A stretch of DNA of 64,000 nt from JAKZVK01 sp965261065 (GTDB lineage Bacteria; Acidobacteriota; Terriglobia; Bryobacterales; UBA6623), in NCBI GenBank assembly GCA_965261065.1, contig OZ253444.1, positions 6,758,001 to 6,822,000 on the forward strand. Direction: 5' to 3'. The position numbers were made by a program, and so were the translations under genes. Under the pieces are notes generated by a model. That model was not told the DNA's origin. It worked only from the letters and a program-made list of their open reading frames with translations, and did no database searches. Positions 16,856 through 26,016 of this stretch are shown here, one piece after another; position 1 is the stretch's first letter; each line of letters opens with the position of its first letter.

Positions 16856-18145
16856 TCAGGCCGCGCGAGCGCGATTCTCCCAGTAGTCGTCGAAGCGGTT
16901 GTTGAGCCGTGCGCAACGCAAAGCCGTGATAGCGTTCGCGCCGCGCACGCTCCAGAACATGCCCGAGCGCTTCAACCGACTCGCAATGACGGTGCGGCAA
17001 CCCGCCTCGATCACGCCTGAGCCCACAAACAAGCCCTGCCGGCGAAACTCGCCGTAACGCATGCGCTCCGCATGGCGCTGGAAGTAGTCCGCCTCCAGCG
17101 CCAGCGGATGCGCCAACTCCGGGTCGTCGGTTTCGATCTCGCGCAGCGCAGTGACGAGTTGCTCGATGCGCCCCGCGTCGAGCTTTTTCTGCATGCGCCG
17201 CGCCCAACCGCGGAGGCGCTTTTGTTGTTGGGGAAACAGCTTCGACGCCAGCTCCCACAGATGTTCGCGAGCGTGATACAAGTCGACGATCTCGATCGCG
17301 CCGGGAAAGTATTCGTGCGAAAGATTCCAGATCCAGCCCGCACCGTCGCCAAGCACGACCTTCTTGCGCGCCCGACTCCAACCCCGTCGCCAAGCCTCGC
17401 TGTAAATGCGGCGTCCGAAGGCGGCGGCGTCCTCGATCGCGCCGGTGTAGCTGGTCGAGTCTTCGTCGCGCACGGGACGGCCTTGTTCGTCGCAGCTTGT
17501 TTGCGTGAACACACAGCCGAGCTTGACCTCGCGCGTGCCGGCCGGGCCGCCGTCCTTACCCTTGCGGCCGGCCGTCTCGGCGGCGGTGACAGGTACGCCC
17601 GTGCCGTCCATCTCGATGTAGAGAATCGGAGTTTCAGGTCCTGACATCGCAGGAAGCTCCAGCGGTACGGCGCGCGCGATCGCGGCTTGTTCTTCGCTGG
17701 CGACATCTTCGCCGATCGCCTCGGCTTCGCGCTCGACAGCCTTGGCGGTCAGCCGCACTCCGGCCAACTCGTCGAGCAACGCGCGACCGCGATCGAACGA
17801 CGTCTCGGAGCCGACCAGCGCCGTCATGCGGTGCACGCCTGGCGAATACTGCGTCGCTTTGACGGCCAGCTCTTGGTCGTGCGGCGCGAAGCCTTTGCCG
17901 CAGCGGCTGCAGTGATAGTACGGCCGTTCGACGACGACCTCGCCCAGCATCGTGACGAGCTTCTTCGGCCGCCGACCGGCGTAGCGCGCTGGCGAGCCGC
18001 AGGCGCAGGGCTGCTGCGATTCGCCGGCCGCGTCTTCGTTCAACAGCGTCTCGAGCAAGACAGCGCCGGCTTGATGCAGCGCGTCGCGCGTCGCCTGTTC
18101 GACGGCTTCGAGGTCGAGCGACCCGCGCTTGCGCCTCTCACACAA
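16856..18145 (-). CDS. ISKra4-family transposase, copy 3
   Basis: 429 residues, intact. Private changes relative to the other copies are His in GVHRM and Asn in LNNRF. Core motifs IEMDGTGVP, LGDGAGWIWNL and GSGVIEAGCRT are kept. TTG start as annotated, with the same possible frameshift fusion to orfA. Confidence 0.9.
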   Translation of the reverse strand: MCERRKRGSLDLEAVEQATRDALHQAGAVLLETLLNEDAAGESQQPCACGSPARYAGRRPKKLVTMLGEVVVERPYYHCSRCGKGFAPHDQELAVKATQYSPGVHRMTALVGSETSFDRGRALLDELAGVRLTAKAVEREAEAIGEDVASEEQAAIARAVPLELPAMSGPETPILYIEMDGTGVPVTAAETAGRKGKDGGPAGTREVKLGCVFTQTSCDEQGRPVRDEDSTSYTGAIEDAAAFGRRIYSEAWRRGWSRARKKVVLGDGAGWIWNLSHEYFPGAIEIVDLYHAREHLWELASKLFPQQQKRLRGWARRMQKKLDAGRIEQLVTALREIETDDPELAHPLALEADYFQRHAERMRYGEFRRQGLFVGSGVIEAGCRTVIASRLKRSGMFWSVRGANAITALRCARLNNRFDDYWENRARAA

Positions 18146-18569
18146 GACGACCCGTAGCAGCCTCCCTACTTCTACGGCGACTTCTTGCTGGATCGCCTCG
18201 GCCGTTTTTTTCCTGCGGACTCAGCTCGGCGTCCTCGGCGACGGGGCGCAAGCGGCAGATCTGTTCGTTGACTTCGAGCAGTTGTCGGCTCAGCTCCCGG
18301 AAGCGGTGAAAAGCCTCAACTTCACGTTGCGCTTTGCGCCGCTGGGCGGGCGAGGAAAATGTCTCACTCACGGTCTTGCCGTTGACCTTCCTGGTCAGGC
18401 GGTAGTTCGGGCCATGAGCGGGCTGGCCGGGCTGATGGCAGCGGCAGGACGGTTTGCCGCAGCGGCCGCTGACAGCGCTGATGGATCCGCTGCGGAAGTC
18501 TCCTAGATCGAGAATCCGAGCGAGGATGGCCTTTCGTTGACGTTCGAGCGCGACGAGAGATTCGGGCAT
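18138..18569 (-). CDS. ISKra4 accessory orfA (DUF6788-like), copy 3
   Basis: 143 residues, protein identical to copy 1 in the stretches I compared, with aaggagg before the ATG. It has a few silent differences of its own near the ETFSSPAQ segment. The overlap with the transposase at the A-run is the same as in the other copies. Confidence 0.8.
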   Translation of the reverse strand: MPESLVALERQRKAILARILDLGDFRSGSISAVSGRCGKPSCRCHQPGQPAHGPNYRLTRKVNGKTVSETFSSPAQRRKAQREVEAFHRFRELSRQLLEVNEQICRLRPVAEDAELSPQEKNGRGDPARSRRRSREAATGRLV

Positions 18570-18659
18570 AGTACGCCTCCTTTCCTAACGTATCACTACG
18601 TAAGGATTCGCACGCAAAAAAGGGGAACCCGCAAATCATCACTTTCTTGTCGCGCACCC

Positions 18660-18928
18660 GAAAACACGGACCGGCACCCTAGCGGGGTGTTTTCATGGTA
18701 CTTTTATAAGTTACCTCTCGTCTGAGTAAGCTGCTGGATCGGATTCGCCGAAGCCCGGTTTCCGCAGCAGAGGGTATGTCGGCGCCTCACTTCAAGCCAA
18801 CACGGCGGTGAGAACCACGTTTCTCGACCGAAGATTTCGTTGAGTTGGCCCTCCGAACTGAGCGAAGAGCAGGATCCGCCGCAGACAAGGTGTCAGCGGA
18901 GTTGTACCAGAAGGGGTAGGGCACAACC
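18660..18928. other. Intergenic region right of ISKra4 copy 3
   Basis: Starts with the right target repeat gaaaacacg. Rejoining the two flanks gives an inverted pair aaaacac ... gtgtttt around a GC-rich core, suggesting the IS landed in a terminator-like hairpin. The rest shows no gene and should hold the promoter of the glycerophosphodiesterase. Confidence 0.45.
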
Positions 18929-19588
18929 GTGAAGAAGGTACTTAATCTCGGCCATCGCGGTGCGGCGGAAGTGCTCGAGAACACCATTCCGAGTTTCCAG
19001 AAGGCCCTCGACCATGGCGCCGACGGTATCGAGTTGGATGTCCGCAAGACAGCGGACGACCAATTGGTGGTCGTCCATCCGCCGATAGTCAGGGGCCACG
19101 CCGTTCAATCGAGCCGCTACGACCAGATTCGAAAGTTGCCGAAAGGCCTCGAAGTCCCACTGTTGGAGGACGTGCTGCGCCAGTTTGGGAAGCAGACGTT
19201 CCTTGACATTGAGTTCAAGGAAGCCGGCTATGAGGCAGAGGCAGTCGCGTTGATCCTCAAGCACGGTGACCCCGCCAACACGATGATCTCGGCCTTCCAT
19301 CCCGAGACGCTGACCAAGGTGCATGAACTTTCCCCGGCGTTGCAACTCGGCTACATCTACAACCGTACCCAGGATGAGGAGTCCCGCCACAACGCTCCCA
19401 TCGACTACGTCATCCCCCAGTTCAAGCTGGCGTCCCGCGAGCTGATCACCGAAGTTCATAGTGAAGAGCTGCAGGTGCTGGCGTGGACCGTCAACGATGA
19501 ACCCGAGATGAAGCGGCTGATTGACCTCGGGGTGGATGGCTTGATCACCGACCATCCGGAGATGCTGGCTAAGGTGTTGGGGAAGTAG
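18929..19588 (+). CDS. Glycerophosphodiester phosphodiesterase (GDPD)
   Basis: 219 residues, typical of a minimal bacterial GDPD barrel with no signal peptide. Catalytic and metal residues are visible: H9-R10 in LGHRGAAE, E17 in LEN, E35 and D37 in GIELDV, and His50 in VVVHPP; the usual Asp after that His is Pro here. The late motifs LAWTVNDE and DGLITDHPE complete the fold. Hydrolyses glycerophosphodiesters to glycerol-3-phosphate and an alcohol. GTG start at 18929 with MKKVLNLGHRG. Confidence 0.88.
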   Translation: MKKVLNLGHRGAAEVLENTIPSFQKALDHGADGIELDVRKTADDQLVVVHPPIVRGHAVQSSRYDQIRKLPKGLEVPLLEDVLRQFGKQTFLDIEFKEAGYEAEAVALILKHGDPANTMISAFHPETLTKVHELSPALQLGYIYNRTQDEESRHNAPIDYVIPQFKLASRELITEVHSEELQVLAWTVNDEPEMKRLIDLGVDGLITDHPEMLAKVLGK

Positions 19589-19639
19589 CTCGAGACAGCT
19601 CGCTAGACATTCCGCTACCGCTTGAGGGTGGCTATCCAA

Positions 19640-19680
19640 GGCACGGCCGCGGATCTCAAAACCGAGATCCGTGCTACGCG
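19640..19680. repeat. Dispersed palindromic repeat, family B
   Basis: gcggatctcaaaaccgagat then ccgtgctacgcg; the reverse strand closely matches 45901-45941, and a degenerate copy lies at 63633-63675. Forms a hairpin between the converging GDPD and era genes. Confidence 0.65.
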
Positions 19681-19694
19681 GACCGAGCGGCCGG

Positions 19695-20615
19695 CTACTG
19701 GGCCGGTCCGTCCGTGTCGGGGTCCGCGCCCAGCATCTGGCGGAAGTCGAGGGATCGGAGGAACGCCGGTTGGTCGCGCCACCTGGGGCTGACTTTGACG
19801 AATAGCTCCAGAAACACTTTGCGGCCGAAGAGCGCTTCGAGCTGCTTGCGGGCGTCGGTGCCGATCTTCTTCATCTTCTCTCCCCGCGCGCCGATCATGA
19901 TCCCCTTCTGCCCGGCCCGCTCGACGTAGACGGTGGCCGAGATCCGCAGCAGGTTGGGCTCCTCCTCCCAGGTATCGACCGTGACGGCCGCGGCGTGTGG
20001 CACTTCCCTGTGTGTCTGTAGGATGATCTGCTCGCGAATCAACTCCGCCGCGATAAAGCGTTCCGGCTGATCGGTGATGTAGTCCTCGGGATAGTAATTC
20101 GAGGATTCGGGCAGCCGATCGAACAGCAGCTTGACGAGCACGTCGAGGTTGTCGCCCTTCTGGGCCGAGATGGGAACAAGCTCGGCGAAGTCGCACCGCT
20201 TCTGGTAGTCCTCGAGTTGCGGCAGCAGCGCCTGCTTCGATTTGACCAAATCGACCTTGTTGATCAACAGCAAGACGGGTTTGCCCAGCTCACGAACCAT
20301 CTCGATCGCCGACCGGTCGCCCATATGATTCGGCTGGGACGAGTCCACGAGCAGAAGCACCAAGTGACACCCCGCGGTCGCGCGGCGGACCTCCCGCATC
20401 ATGTGCCGGCCCAGCTCGAGGCTCGGCTCGTGAATGCCGGGGCTATCGACGAAGACGATCTGGCCCTCGGGCCGGGTCAGCACGCCTTGGATGGCGTCGC
20501 GGGTCGTCTGGGGCTTGGGGGTGGCGATGGCGATCTTCGAGCCGACCAACCGGTTCAATAAAGTGGACTTGCCGACATTCGGCCGCCCGAGAATCACGAC
20601 AAAGCCGGCCTTCAA
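19695..20615 (-). CDS. era: GTPase Era
   Basis: 306 residues, standard Era length. G1 GRPNVGKST (10-18), G3 DSPG, G4 NKVD and a C-terminal KH RNA-binding domain with GARGEKMKKIG and LELFVKVSPRWRD. Era binds the 3' end of 16S rRNA and assists 30S maturation. Stop and start overlap by 4 bp with the CorC-like gene upstream, and the ybeY-phoH gene follows the same direction, the conserved neighbourhood for era. Confidence 0.96.
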   Translation of the reverse strand: MKAGFVVILGRPNVGKSTLLNRLVGSKIAIATPKPQTTRDAIQGVLTRPEGQIVFVDSPGIHEPSLELGRHMMREVRRATAGCHLVLLLVDSSQPNHMGDRSAIEMVRELGKPVLLLINKVDLVKSKQALLPQLEDYQKRCDFAELVPISAQKGDNLDVLVKLLFDRLPESSNYYPEDYITDQPERFIAAELIREQIILQTHREVPHAAAVTVDTWEEEPNLLRISATVYVERAGQKGIMIGARGEKMKKIGTDARKQLEALFGRKVFLELFVKVSPRWRDQPAFLRSLDFRQMLGADPDTDGPAQ

Positions 20616-21928
20616 TGCTCTTCCCCGTGCGATTCAGCCTTGGATTCGGGCGCCTCGGCTTCCGCTTGCGAGGCGGGTTCGGCGTCACGTACGCGCCTGA
20701 CGCGGACCGAGTCAACGCGGCGCTTGTCCGCCGCCAGTACTTCGAGTTGAATGCCGTCCAACGTGAGCTTGGCCCCCGCGCCGGGAACCTTGCCGAGCTG
20801 TTCGCAGATCAGCCCGCCGACCGTCGTCGATTCGAACTCCTCACCGGGACGGAAGTCGACCAGCTCTTCCAGCCGGTCGAGATCCATGTTGCCGTGGACG
20901 ACGAACGAGTTGTCGGACTGCACCTGCACGTCGGTGCCTTCCTCCGACTCGTCGCGAATCTCGCCGACAATCTCTTCCATCAGGTCTTCCATGGTAGCCA
21001 GGCCGGCGGTCTGGCCGTACTCGTCGATGACGGCCGACATTTGCTGGTTGCTGTCCTGCAGCTCGCGCAGAAGCTCGCGGATCGGCTTCGTCTCCGGCAC
21101 CAGCGGCAGCGGACGGACGAGGTCGCGGACACGCTTTTCCCGTCCGTCGGCGGCGTCGAGCTCCAGCGTGTTGCGGCTGTGCACGAAGCCGAGGATGTGA
21201 TCAATCGTGCCCTCGTAGACGGGAACGCGGGAGTACTCCTTGTCGATGAAAAGCTGCCGCAGGTTCTCGACCGAGCTGTCGGCGTCGATCGCAATCACGT
21301 CAGGGCGCGCCGTCATGGCCTCGCGGACCGTCTTGTCGCCGAACTCGACGACTGACTGGATGAGCTTGCGGTCCTCCTCTTCGATCAGGCCCTCTTCCTG
21401 TCCGGCGTCGAGCAGCGCCTCGATCTCGTCGGACGCGTTGGCCGGCTTGTCGGGAGCCTGCTCCTCGACTCCCAGTTCCGCTAGCGACGAGACGAACAGC
21501 GCCAGCAGGGTGACCGGCTTGATGGCGGCAGCGATACCCCGCACCATCGGCACGAGCGGAATGGCCCAGGTTCCGGCCGTACGCATCACGAGAATCGAAG
21601 GAACCATGTGGGCGAACACGACCAAGGCAACGACAGACAGGACCAGCACTTCCAAGAGTGCGAGGTGGATGTCGGCACCGGGCAGCGTCAGCAGCACCAA
21701 GTCGAGGGCGACGAGGATGAGCGCCACCTGCCGGGCGGCCGAGAATCTCCGCAGCGCTTCCTGAGGCTCAAGGTTGAGCCGTTCGCGGAGTTGCTGTTCG
21801 AAGACTTCGTAGGAACGCGAGGCTCCGCGTGGACGAAAGCGCAGCGACTCGACGTAGAGCGCATGCAGGTACGACGCCAAGACAATCACGCCACACAGCA
21901 CCGGCAGGGTGATGAGTTCAACAATCAC
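20612..21928 (-). CDS. CNNM/CorC-family membrane protein with CBS pair (HlyC/CorC)
   Basis: 438 residues. An N-terminal membrane domain of about four helices (residues 1-150) is followed by a cytoplasmic pair of CBS domains (VREAMTARPDVIAID ... SRVPVYEGTIDHILGFV and MSAVIDEYGQTAGLATMEDL), then the CorC_HlyC domain (VHGNMDLDRLEEL, TTVGGLICEQLG) and an acidic tail. Family members are linked to Mg/Co export or homeostasis; haemolysin is a historical name. It lies between era and ybeY-phoH, its usual position. The membrane part is shorter and more divergent than in canonical CNNM proteins. Confidence 0.87.
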   Translation of the reverse strand: MIVELITLPVLCGVIVLASYLHALYVESLRFRPRGASRSYEVFEQQLRERLNLEPQEALRRFSAARQVALILVALDLVLLTLPGADIHLALLEVLVLSVVALVVFAHMVPSILVMRTAGTWAIPLVPMVRGIAAAIKPVTLLALFVSSLAELGVEEQAPDKPANASDEIEALLDAGQEEGLIEEEDRKLIQSVVEFGDKTVREAMTARPDVIAIDADSSVENLRQLFIDKEYSRVPVYEGTIDHILGFVHSRNTLELDAADGREKRVRDLVRPLPLVPETKPIRELLRELQDSNQQMSAVIDEYGQTAGLATMEDLMEEIVGEIRDESEEGTDVQVQSDNSFVVHGNMDLDRLEELVDFRPGEEFESTTVGGLICEQLGKVPGAGAKLTLDGIQLEVLAADKRRVDSVRVRRVRDAEPASQAEAEAPESKAESHGEEH

Positions 21929-22016
21929 TGGCGTTCGATCATCATCGTGGGCCTATCAATCATCATGGGGCGATCATCATCGGGGCTTGATCATGGGAAT
22001 TGATCATAGGGGTCAA

Positions 22017-23534
22017 TCATAATCCCGCCGCCCGTTCGATCAGGCCCGCATGGAGGCCATACTTGCGGCGCCAACCCGTCTCGGCGCGCCGCATGCGCCC
22101 ATCGTCGCTCACGTGGTCGTAGCCTAGCAGGTGCAGCAAGCCGTGCAACACGAGGATCTTGAGTTCGTCTTCCACGCGATGGCCCTGCTCGCGCGCCTGG
22201 CGCTCGGCCCGGGCGGCGGAGATCAGGATGTCGCCCAGGCGGCCGTTCTCGCCGTCGGGGAACGACAGTACGTCGGTCGAAGCACGCTTGCCACGGAACT
22301 GTCCGTTGGCCTGCCGCACGGAACCGTCCCCGGCGATCATCACCGCGAAGGGCTTGCGCCGGGCCACGTCACGCGAGACGCGGTCGAGGAAGCCGGTGAA
22401 CTCTTCTTCGTCGAAGCAGACGCTTCGTTGGCGATTGCGGTACCACGCAGGGTCTTCGCTGGGGTGGGAGTCCATGGGGAACTCAGTCGTCCTCGTGCCG
22501 GAGCGGGGGGTCGAGGGCCGCGGCGGACTTGCAAGCTCGTCGGGCTGCGCGGGCGTGGGTCCGTGTGTCTCGTGCGAAGACTCCAGCTCGCCACGCTGGT
22601 ATTCCTCGTACGCCCGGACGATGCGCTGGACCAGGTCGTGGCGCACCACGTCTTTTTCATCGAAGGTGATGAAGGAGATCCCCTTCACTGACGCGAGAAC
22701 GTCCACGGCCTCCAGCAGGCCGCTACGCCGCCCCGCGGGGAGGTCGATCTGCGTGATGTCGCCGGTGATGACGGCCTTCGACCCGAAGCCCAGGCGCGTG
22801 ATGAACATCTTCATCTGCTCGGCGGTGGCGTTCTGGGCCTCGTCGAGAATGATGAAGCTGTCGTTGAGCGAGCGTCCGCGCATGAAGGCCAGCGGTGCGA
22901 TCTCGATGATGCCCTTATCGATGAGCTTCTCCACGCGGTCGGACTCCATCATGTCGTAGAGGGCGTCGTAGAGAGGCCGCAGGTAGGGGTCGATCTTCTG
23001 CTGCAGCGTGCCGGGGAGGAAGCCGAGCCGCTCGCCGGCCTCGACGGCTGGCCGTGCCAGCACGATGCGCCGGACTTTCTTCGCTAGCAGCTCGGACACG
23101 GCCATGGCCACGGCCAGATAGGTCTTGCCCGTTCCGGCGGGGCCGATGCCGAAGACCATGTCGCAGCGCTCCATTGCCTCGAAATAGCGCATCTGGTTGA
23201 GGCTGCGCGGCGCCAGCGCCTTGCGGCCGAAATTGCGCCGGCGGCTGCTGTGGACGAGGTTGCGGAGGCTCACCTGCGGGTCTTGGCTGGCGACCTTGAG
23301 GAAGTCTTTCAGATCACCGTTGCCGAAGCGGTAGCCCTCATGCAGCAGGGCGTCGTAGTCGGTGAGCAGGTTGTGGGCGCGCTCGACCCTCTCCGGCTCG
23401 CCCTCGATCTCGATGCTGTCGTCGAGCAGGTGCGTAGTGACGTCGAGAATGTTCTCGAAGAACCGTATGTTCTCGTCGTGGGTTCCGAAGAGGGTCTCGA
23501 GGCCTTGAGAGATGGCGATCTGGGCTCTGGTCAA
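22017..23534 (-). CDS. phoH-ybeY: PhoH-like ATPase fused to endoribonuclease YbeY
   Basis: 505 residues in one frame. Residues 1-315 are PhoH: Walker A GPAGTGKT (131-138), LARPAVEAGERLGFLPG, Walker B FIILDEAQ (227-234), VITGDITQIDLP. Residues 316-360 are a Pro/Ser/Thr-rich linker. Residues 361-505 are YbeY with STDVLSFP (419-426) and the zinc motif H464-x3-H468-x5-H474 in HGLLHLLGYDH. YbeY matures 16S rRNA 3' ends and supports ribosome quality control; PhoH proteins are RNA-linked ATPases usually encoded next door. TTG start. An ATG at residue 354 could allow separate YbeY translation, but its ribosome-binding site is weak. Confidence 0.9.
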   Translation of the reverse strand: MTRAQIAISQGLETLFGTHDENIRFFENILDVTTHLLDDSIEIEGEPERVERAHNLLTDYDALLHEGYRFGNGDLKDFLKVASQDPQVSLRNLVHSSRRRNFGRKALAPRSLNQMRYFEAMERCDMVFGIGPAGTGKTYLAVAMAVSELLAKKVRRIVLARPAVEAGERLGFLPGTLQQKIDPYLRPLYDALYDMMESDRVEKLIDKGIIEIAPLAFMRGRSLNDSFIILDEAQNATAEQMKMFITRLGFGSKAVITGDITQIDLPAGRRSGLLEAVDVLASVKGISFITFDEKDVVRHDLVQRIVRAYEEYQRGELESSHETHGPTPAQPDELASPPRPSTPRSGTRTTEFPMDSHPSEDPAWYRNRQRSVCFDEEEFTGFLDRVSRDVARRKPFAVMIAGDGSVRQANGQFRGKRASTDVLSFPDGENGRLGDILISAARAERQAREQGHRVEDELKILVLHGLLHLLGYDHVSDDGRMRRAETGWRRKYGLHAGLIERAAGL

Positions 23535-24133
23535 TTCGCAGGGGACCGCCCGAAGCCCGCGAAGCCAGGGCCTGAGGGCGATTTAGTTTTCTGCTCAGAA
23601 TATAGCCGACGGCTGGGGGTAAGTCAATTGGCGATGCGCGAGCCGACTGGCTTACCGGCTCGCGAGTTGACGCGACACGCCCCCAGAGGTGACGCGCGCC
23701 TCCTGGCGGGCAGCGTCGGCCTCCCGGCCGACGTCGACCAACTGGTTTTCCTTCCAGCAACCACTCCAGCCTGTGGGAAGAAGAGCCCGGCAAGGATGCC
23801 GGGCCTGCCGGCCAGGAGGCCCGCGCCACCGCCGACCCTGATGGCGAAGTTCCAGCCCCACCTTCACGGCGGATATTCCTTTTGCAGAAACAGGATGGTG
23901 CTGATACGGCAGGCCGGTCCACACCAAATAGTACTAGTGAAAATTGAACCTATCCATGTGCTGACAATTGCCAACGAGGCGGCCTATACTGGCTGGGGTA
24001 TCCGGGTACCGCGGTGTCCATCCATGGGCGGGATGAGCGGGCCGGCGGGGCATAAGTGTCGGCCCCAGCCGCTGGAGACACTCGACAGCCACAGAAACTC
24101 TACACACAAGAAACCAAGCACGAGGAGTCAACG
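23535..24133. other. Intergenic region with repeats, divergent promoters expected
   Basis: About 600 bp between the divergent phoH-ybeY and FG-GAP genes. It holds a 59-bp direct repeat unit (23687-23745) and GC-rich inverted repeats such as cccggcaaggatgccggg near 23786. The open frames crossing it have no protein character. Confidence 0.5.
23687..23745. repeat. 59-bp direct repeat, left of the FG-GAP gene
   Basis: Matches 26617-26675 in the same orientation with about six mismatches. The core gcagcgtcggcctcc plus ggccgacgt can form a hairpin. The pair brackets the FG-GAP gene at about 2.9 kb spacing. Confidence 0.8.
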
Positions 24134-25285
24134 ATGCGCAGAAGCGATCGCTTGCCGAAAACGACCGTGGAATCCGAGGATCGGCGGACAGGCCATCCCG
24201 AGGACAACACCGAGGACCGAAGGCCCGCCGCCCCTACACGCAGCGTTGGTAGGTGGGCGCCGCCGTTGCTGGTGCCGGCCCTGGCCATAAGCCTTCTGGC
24301 GGCGCTCGGCTGGGCCAACGAGCGATTCGCTCAGAACGATCGCAAGCTGCCTTTGGCGTTCGAGGAGAACCTCGGCCAGACGGACGACCTGCTATCGGCC
24401 GACGCCCAGTCCTCCTGGGTCAGCGCGGCACCGGCTGCCACGATGCCGGAGCAGACCGCGACGCTTGACCGTCCGGCTGAAATACCGCCAGGCGCCTGGC
24501 AGCGGATGATGGACACGATCGCGGAGGACCAGCGCCGATCGAGCTACGCGGTCCGCCCGGTTTCGGAAGCCGAGGGCGTGACGGAGGCCGGTGGCGCCCC
24601 CAGCGGCACTCAACGGGACGTGCTGTTTCGGTCCCACAGCCCGGAGCGGGGCCTGCAGGCGCGCTATGGGTCGGTAGCTCCGCTGCTCAGCCGGGACGAA
24701 GCCACTCGGGAAGCCATTGGGGAGCACGGGACCTGGGAGCTGAGCCTGCCGCTGGCCGCCTGGGGCCGGCCGGGCGCGATGACGCCCGCGGCGCCGGCGA
24801 CGCTGGAAGCCGAGGCCAATCGCCTGAGCTACGCGCGACCCGGCATCGAGGAATGGTATCTGACCGACGAGCGGGGCATCGAGCAGGGCTTCACGATCGA
24901 CGCGCGGCCGGCCGGCGCGGGCGATCTGCGCGTGGAGATGCGCCTGCCAAGCCGGCTCGAGGTCGAGTTGGACGCGGACGGGCTGGGCGCGAGCTTCATG
25001 GACGGCTCGGGTGAGTTGGCGCTGCGCTATGCGGGCCTGGCGGCCTGGGACGCTGAGGGCCGGGCGCTGGACGCGAAGCTGGCGATGGGCGAGGCTGCAC
25101 AGCGGCTCGCCATCGTTGTGGACGATGCCGGCGCAGCCTATCCGGTGACTATCGACCCGCTGTTCGATCCGCCGGACCTCGAGCTCAAGCTCACCGCCTC
25201 CGACGGCCAGGCCTCCGACCTCTTCGGCAACTCGGTGGCGATCAGCGGCGACACGGCCATCGTGGGGGTGCCATTCGAGGACTAG
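24134..25285 (+). CDS. FG-GAP repeat surface protein, N-terminal part ended by in-frame TAG
   Basis: Start at ATG 24134 is chosen because gaggag lies five bases upstream; the frame is open 26 codons further. A cytoplasmic head of about 40 polar residues precedes one hydrophobic segment (PPLLVPALAISLLAALGWA), a likely signal anchor. Then come about 300 residues of unclear fold (KLPLAFEENLGQTDD is reminiscent of SBBP-type secreted proteins) and the first FG-GAP unit LFGNSVAISGDTAIVGVPFED, where GAG has become TAG at 25283-25285. Equivalent positions in the later units read EDEKGS. Predicted to be exported or surface-anchored; role unknown. Confidence 0.75.
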   Translation: MRRSDRLPKTTVESEDRRTGHPEDNTEDRRPAAPTRSVGRWAPPLLVPALAISLLAALGWANERFAQNDRKLPLAFEENLGQTDDLLSADAQSSWVSAAPAATMPEQTATLDRPAEIPPGAWQRMMDTIAEDQRRSSYAVRPVSEAEGVTEAGGAPSGTQRDVLFRSHSPERGLQARYGSVAPLLSRDEATREAIGEHGTWELSLPLAAWGRPGAMTPAAPATLEAEANRLSYARPGIEEWYLTDERGIEQGFTIDARPAGAGDLRVEMRLPSRLEVELDADGLGASFMDGSGELALRYAGLAAWDAEGRALDAKLAMGEAAQRLAIVVDDAGAAYPVTIDPLFDPPDLELKLTASDGQASDLFGNSVAISGDTAIVGVPFED

Positions 25286-26016
25286 AAGGGCAACGCTGCC
25301 GGCGCGGCCTACATCTTCGAGCGCAACGAAGGCGGCGCGGACAACTGGGGCGAGGTGACCAAGCTCACCGCCTCCGACGCCCAGGGATTAGACCAGTTCG
25401 GCCGTCCGGTGTCGATCAGCGGCGACACGGCCATCGTGGGGGCGCGTGAGGAGGACGAGAAGGGCAGCAATGCCGGCGCGGCCTACATCTTCGAGCGCGA
25501 CGAAGGCGGCGCGGACAACTGGGGCGAGGTGACCAAGCTCACCGCCTCCGACGCCCAGGCCTTCGACCGGTTCGGCCTCGGGGTGTCGATCAGCGGCGAC
25601 ACGGCCATCGTGGGGGCGGTTCGAGAGGACGAGAAGGGCAGCGATGCCGGCGCGGCCTACATCTTCGAGCGCGACGAAGGCGGCGCGGACAACTGGGGGG
25701 AGGTGACCAAGCTCACCGCCTCCGACGCCCAGGCCCGCGACTTCTTCGGCATCTCGGTGGCGATCAGCGGCGACACGGCCATCGTGGGGGCGCGATTGGA
25801 GGACGAGAAGGGCAGCAATGCCGGCGCGGCCTACATCTTCGAGCGCAATCAGGGCGGCGCGGACAACTGGGGTGAGGTGACCAAGCTCACCGCCTTCGAC
25901 GGCCAGGCCTTCGACCTCTTCGGCATCTCGGTGGCGATCAGCGGGGACTCGGCCATCGTGGGGGCGTTTGGGGAGGACGAGAAGGGCGGCGCTGCCGGCG
26001 CGGCCTACATCTATGC
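25187..26016. repeat. Five tandem 174-bp coding repeats (58-residue FG-GAP units)
   Basis: Units begin near 25187, 25361, 25535, 25709 and 25883, each 174 bp and highly similar at DNA level (aagctcaccgcctccgac at each start). Each encodes an FG-GAP blade with GVSISGDTAIVGA and GAAYIFER. Such uniformity suggests recent expansion or conversion. Confidence 0.93.

Larger units (their letters stand above)
16832..18659 (-). mobile_element. ISKra4-family insertion sequence, copy 3 (1,828 bp, inverted)
   Basis: Same length and ends as copies 1 and 2 but in reverse orientation and with a different 9-bp duplication. Its orfA side matches copy 1 (gggttcccc, tacgtagtg), while its transposase side matches copy 2 (Ala in LAVKATQ and shared silent changes), so it is a mosaic of the two. 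Confidence 0.92.

Noticed and set aside
9934..18157. Long antisense open frames of 125-231 codons inside the three ISKra4 copies
   Set aside because: They overlap the transposase and orfA on the opposite strand or in other frames, are rich in Ala/Arg/Gly, and repeat only because the IS repeats. They are shadow frames of GC-rich coding DNA.
25187..26016. Tandem repeats taken as a CRISPR array
   Set aside because: Units are 174 bp, directly adjacent without spacers, and encode FG-GAP blades in frame, so they are protein repeats.
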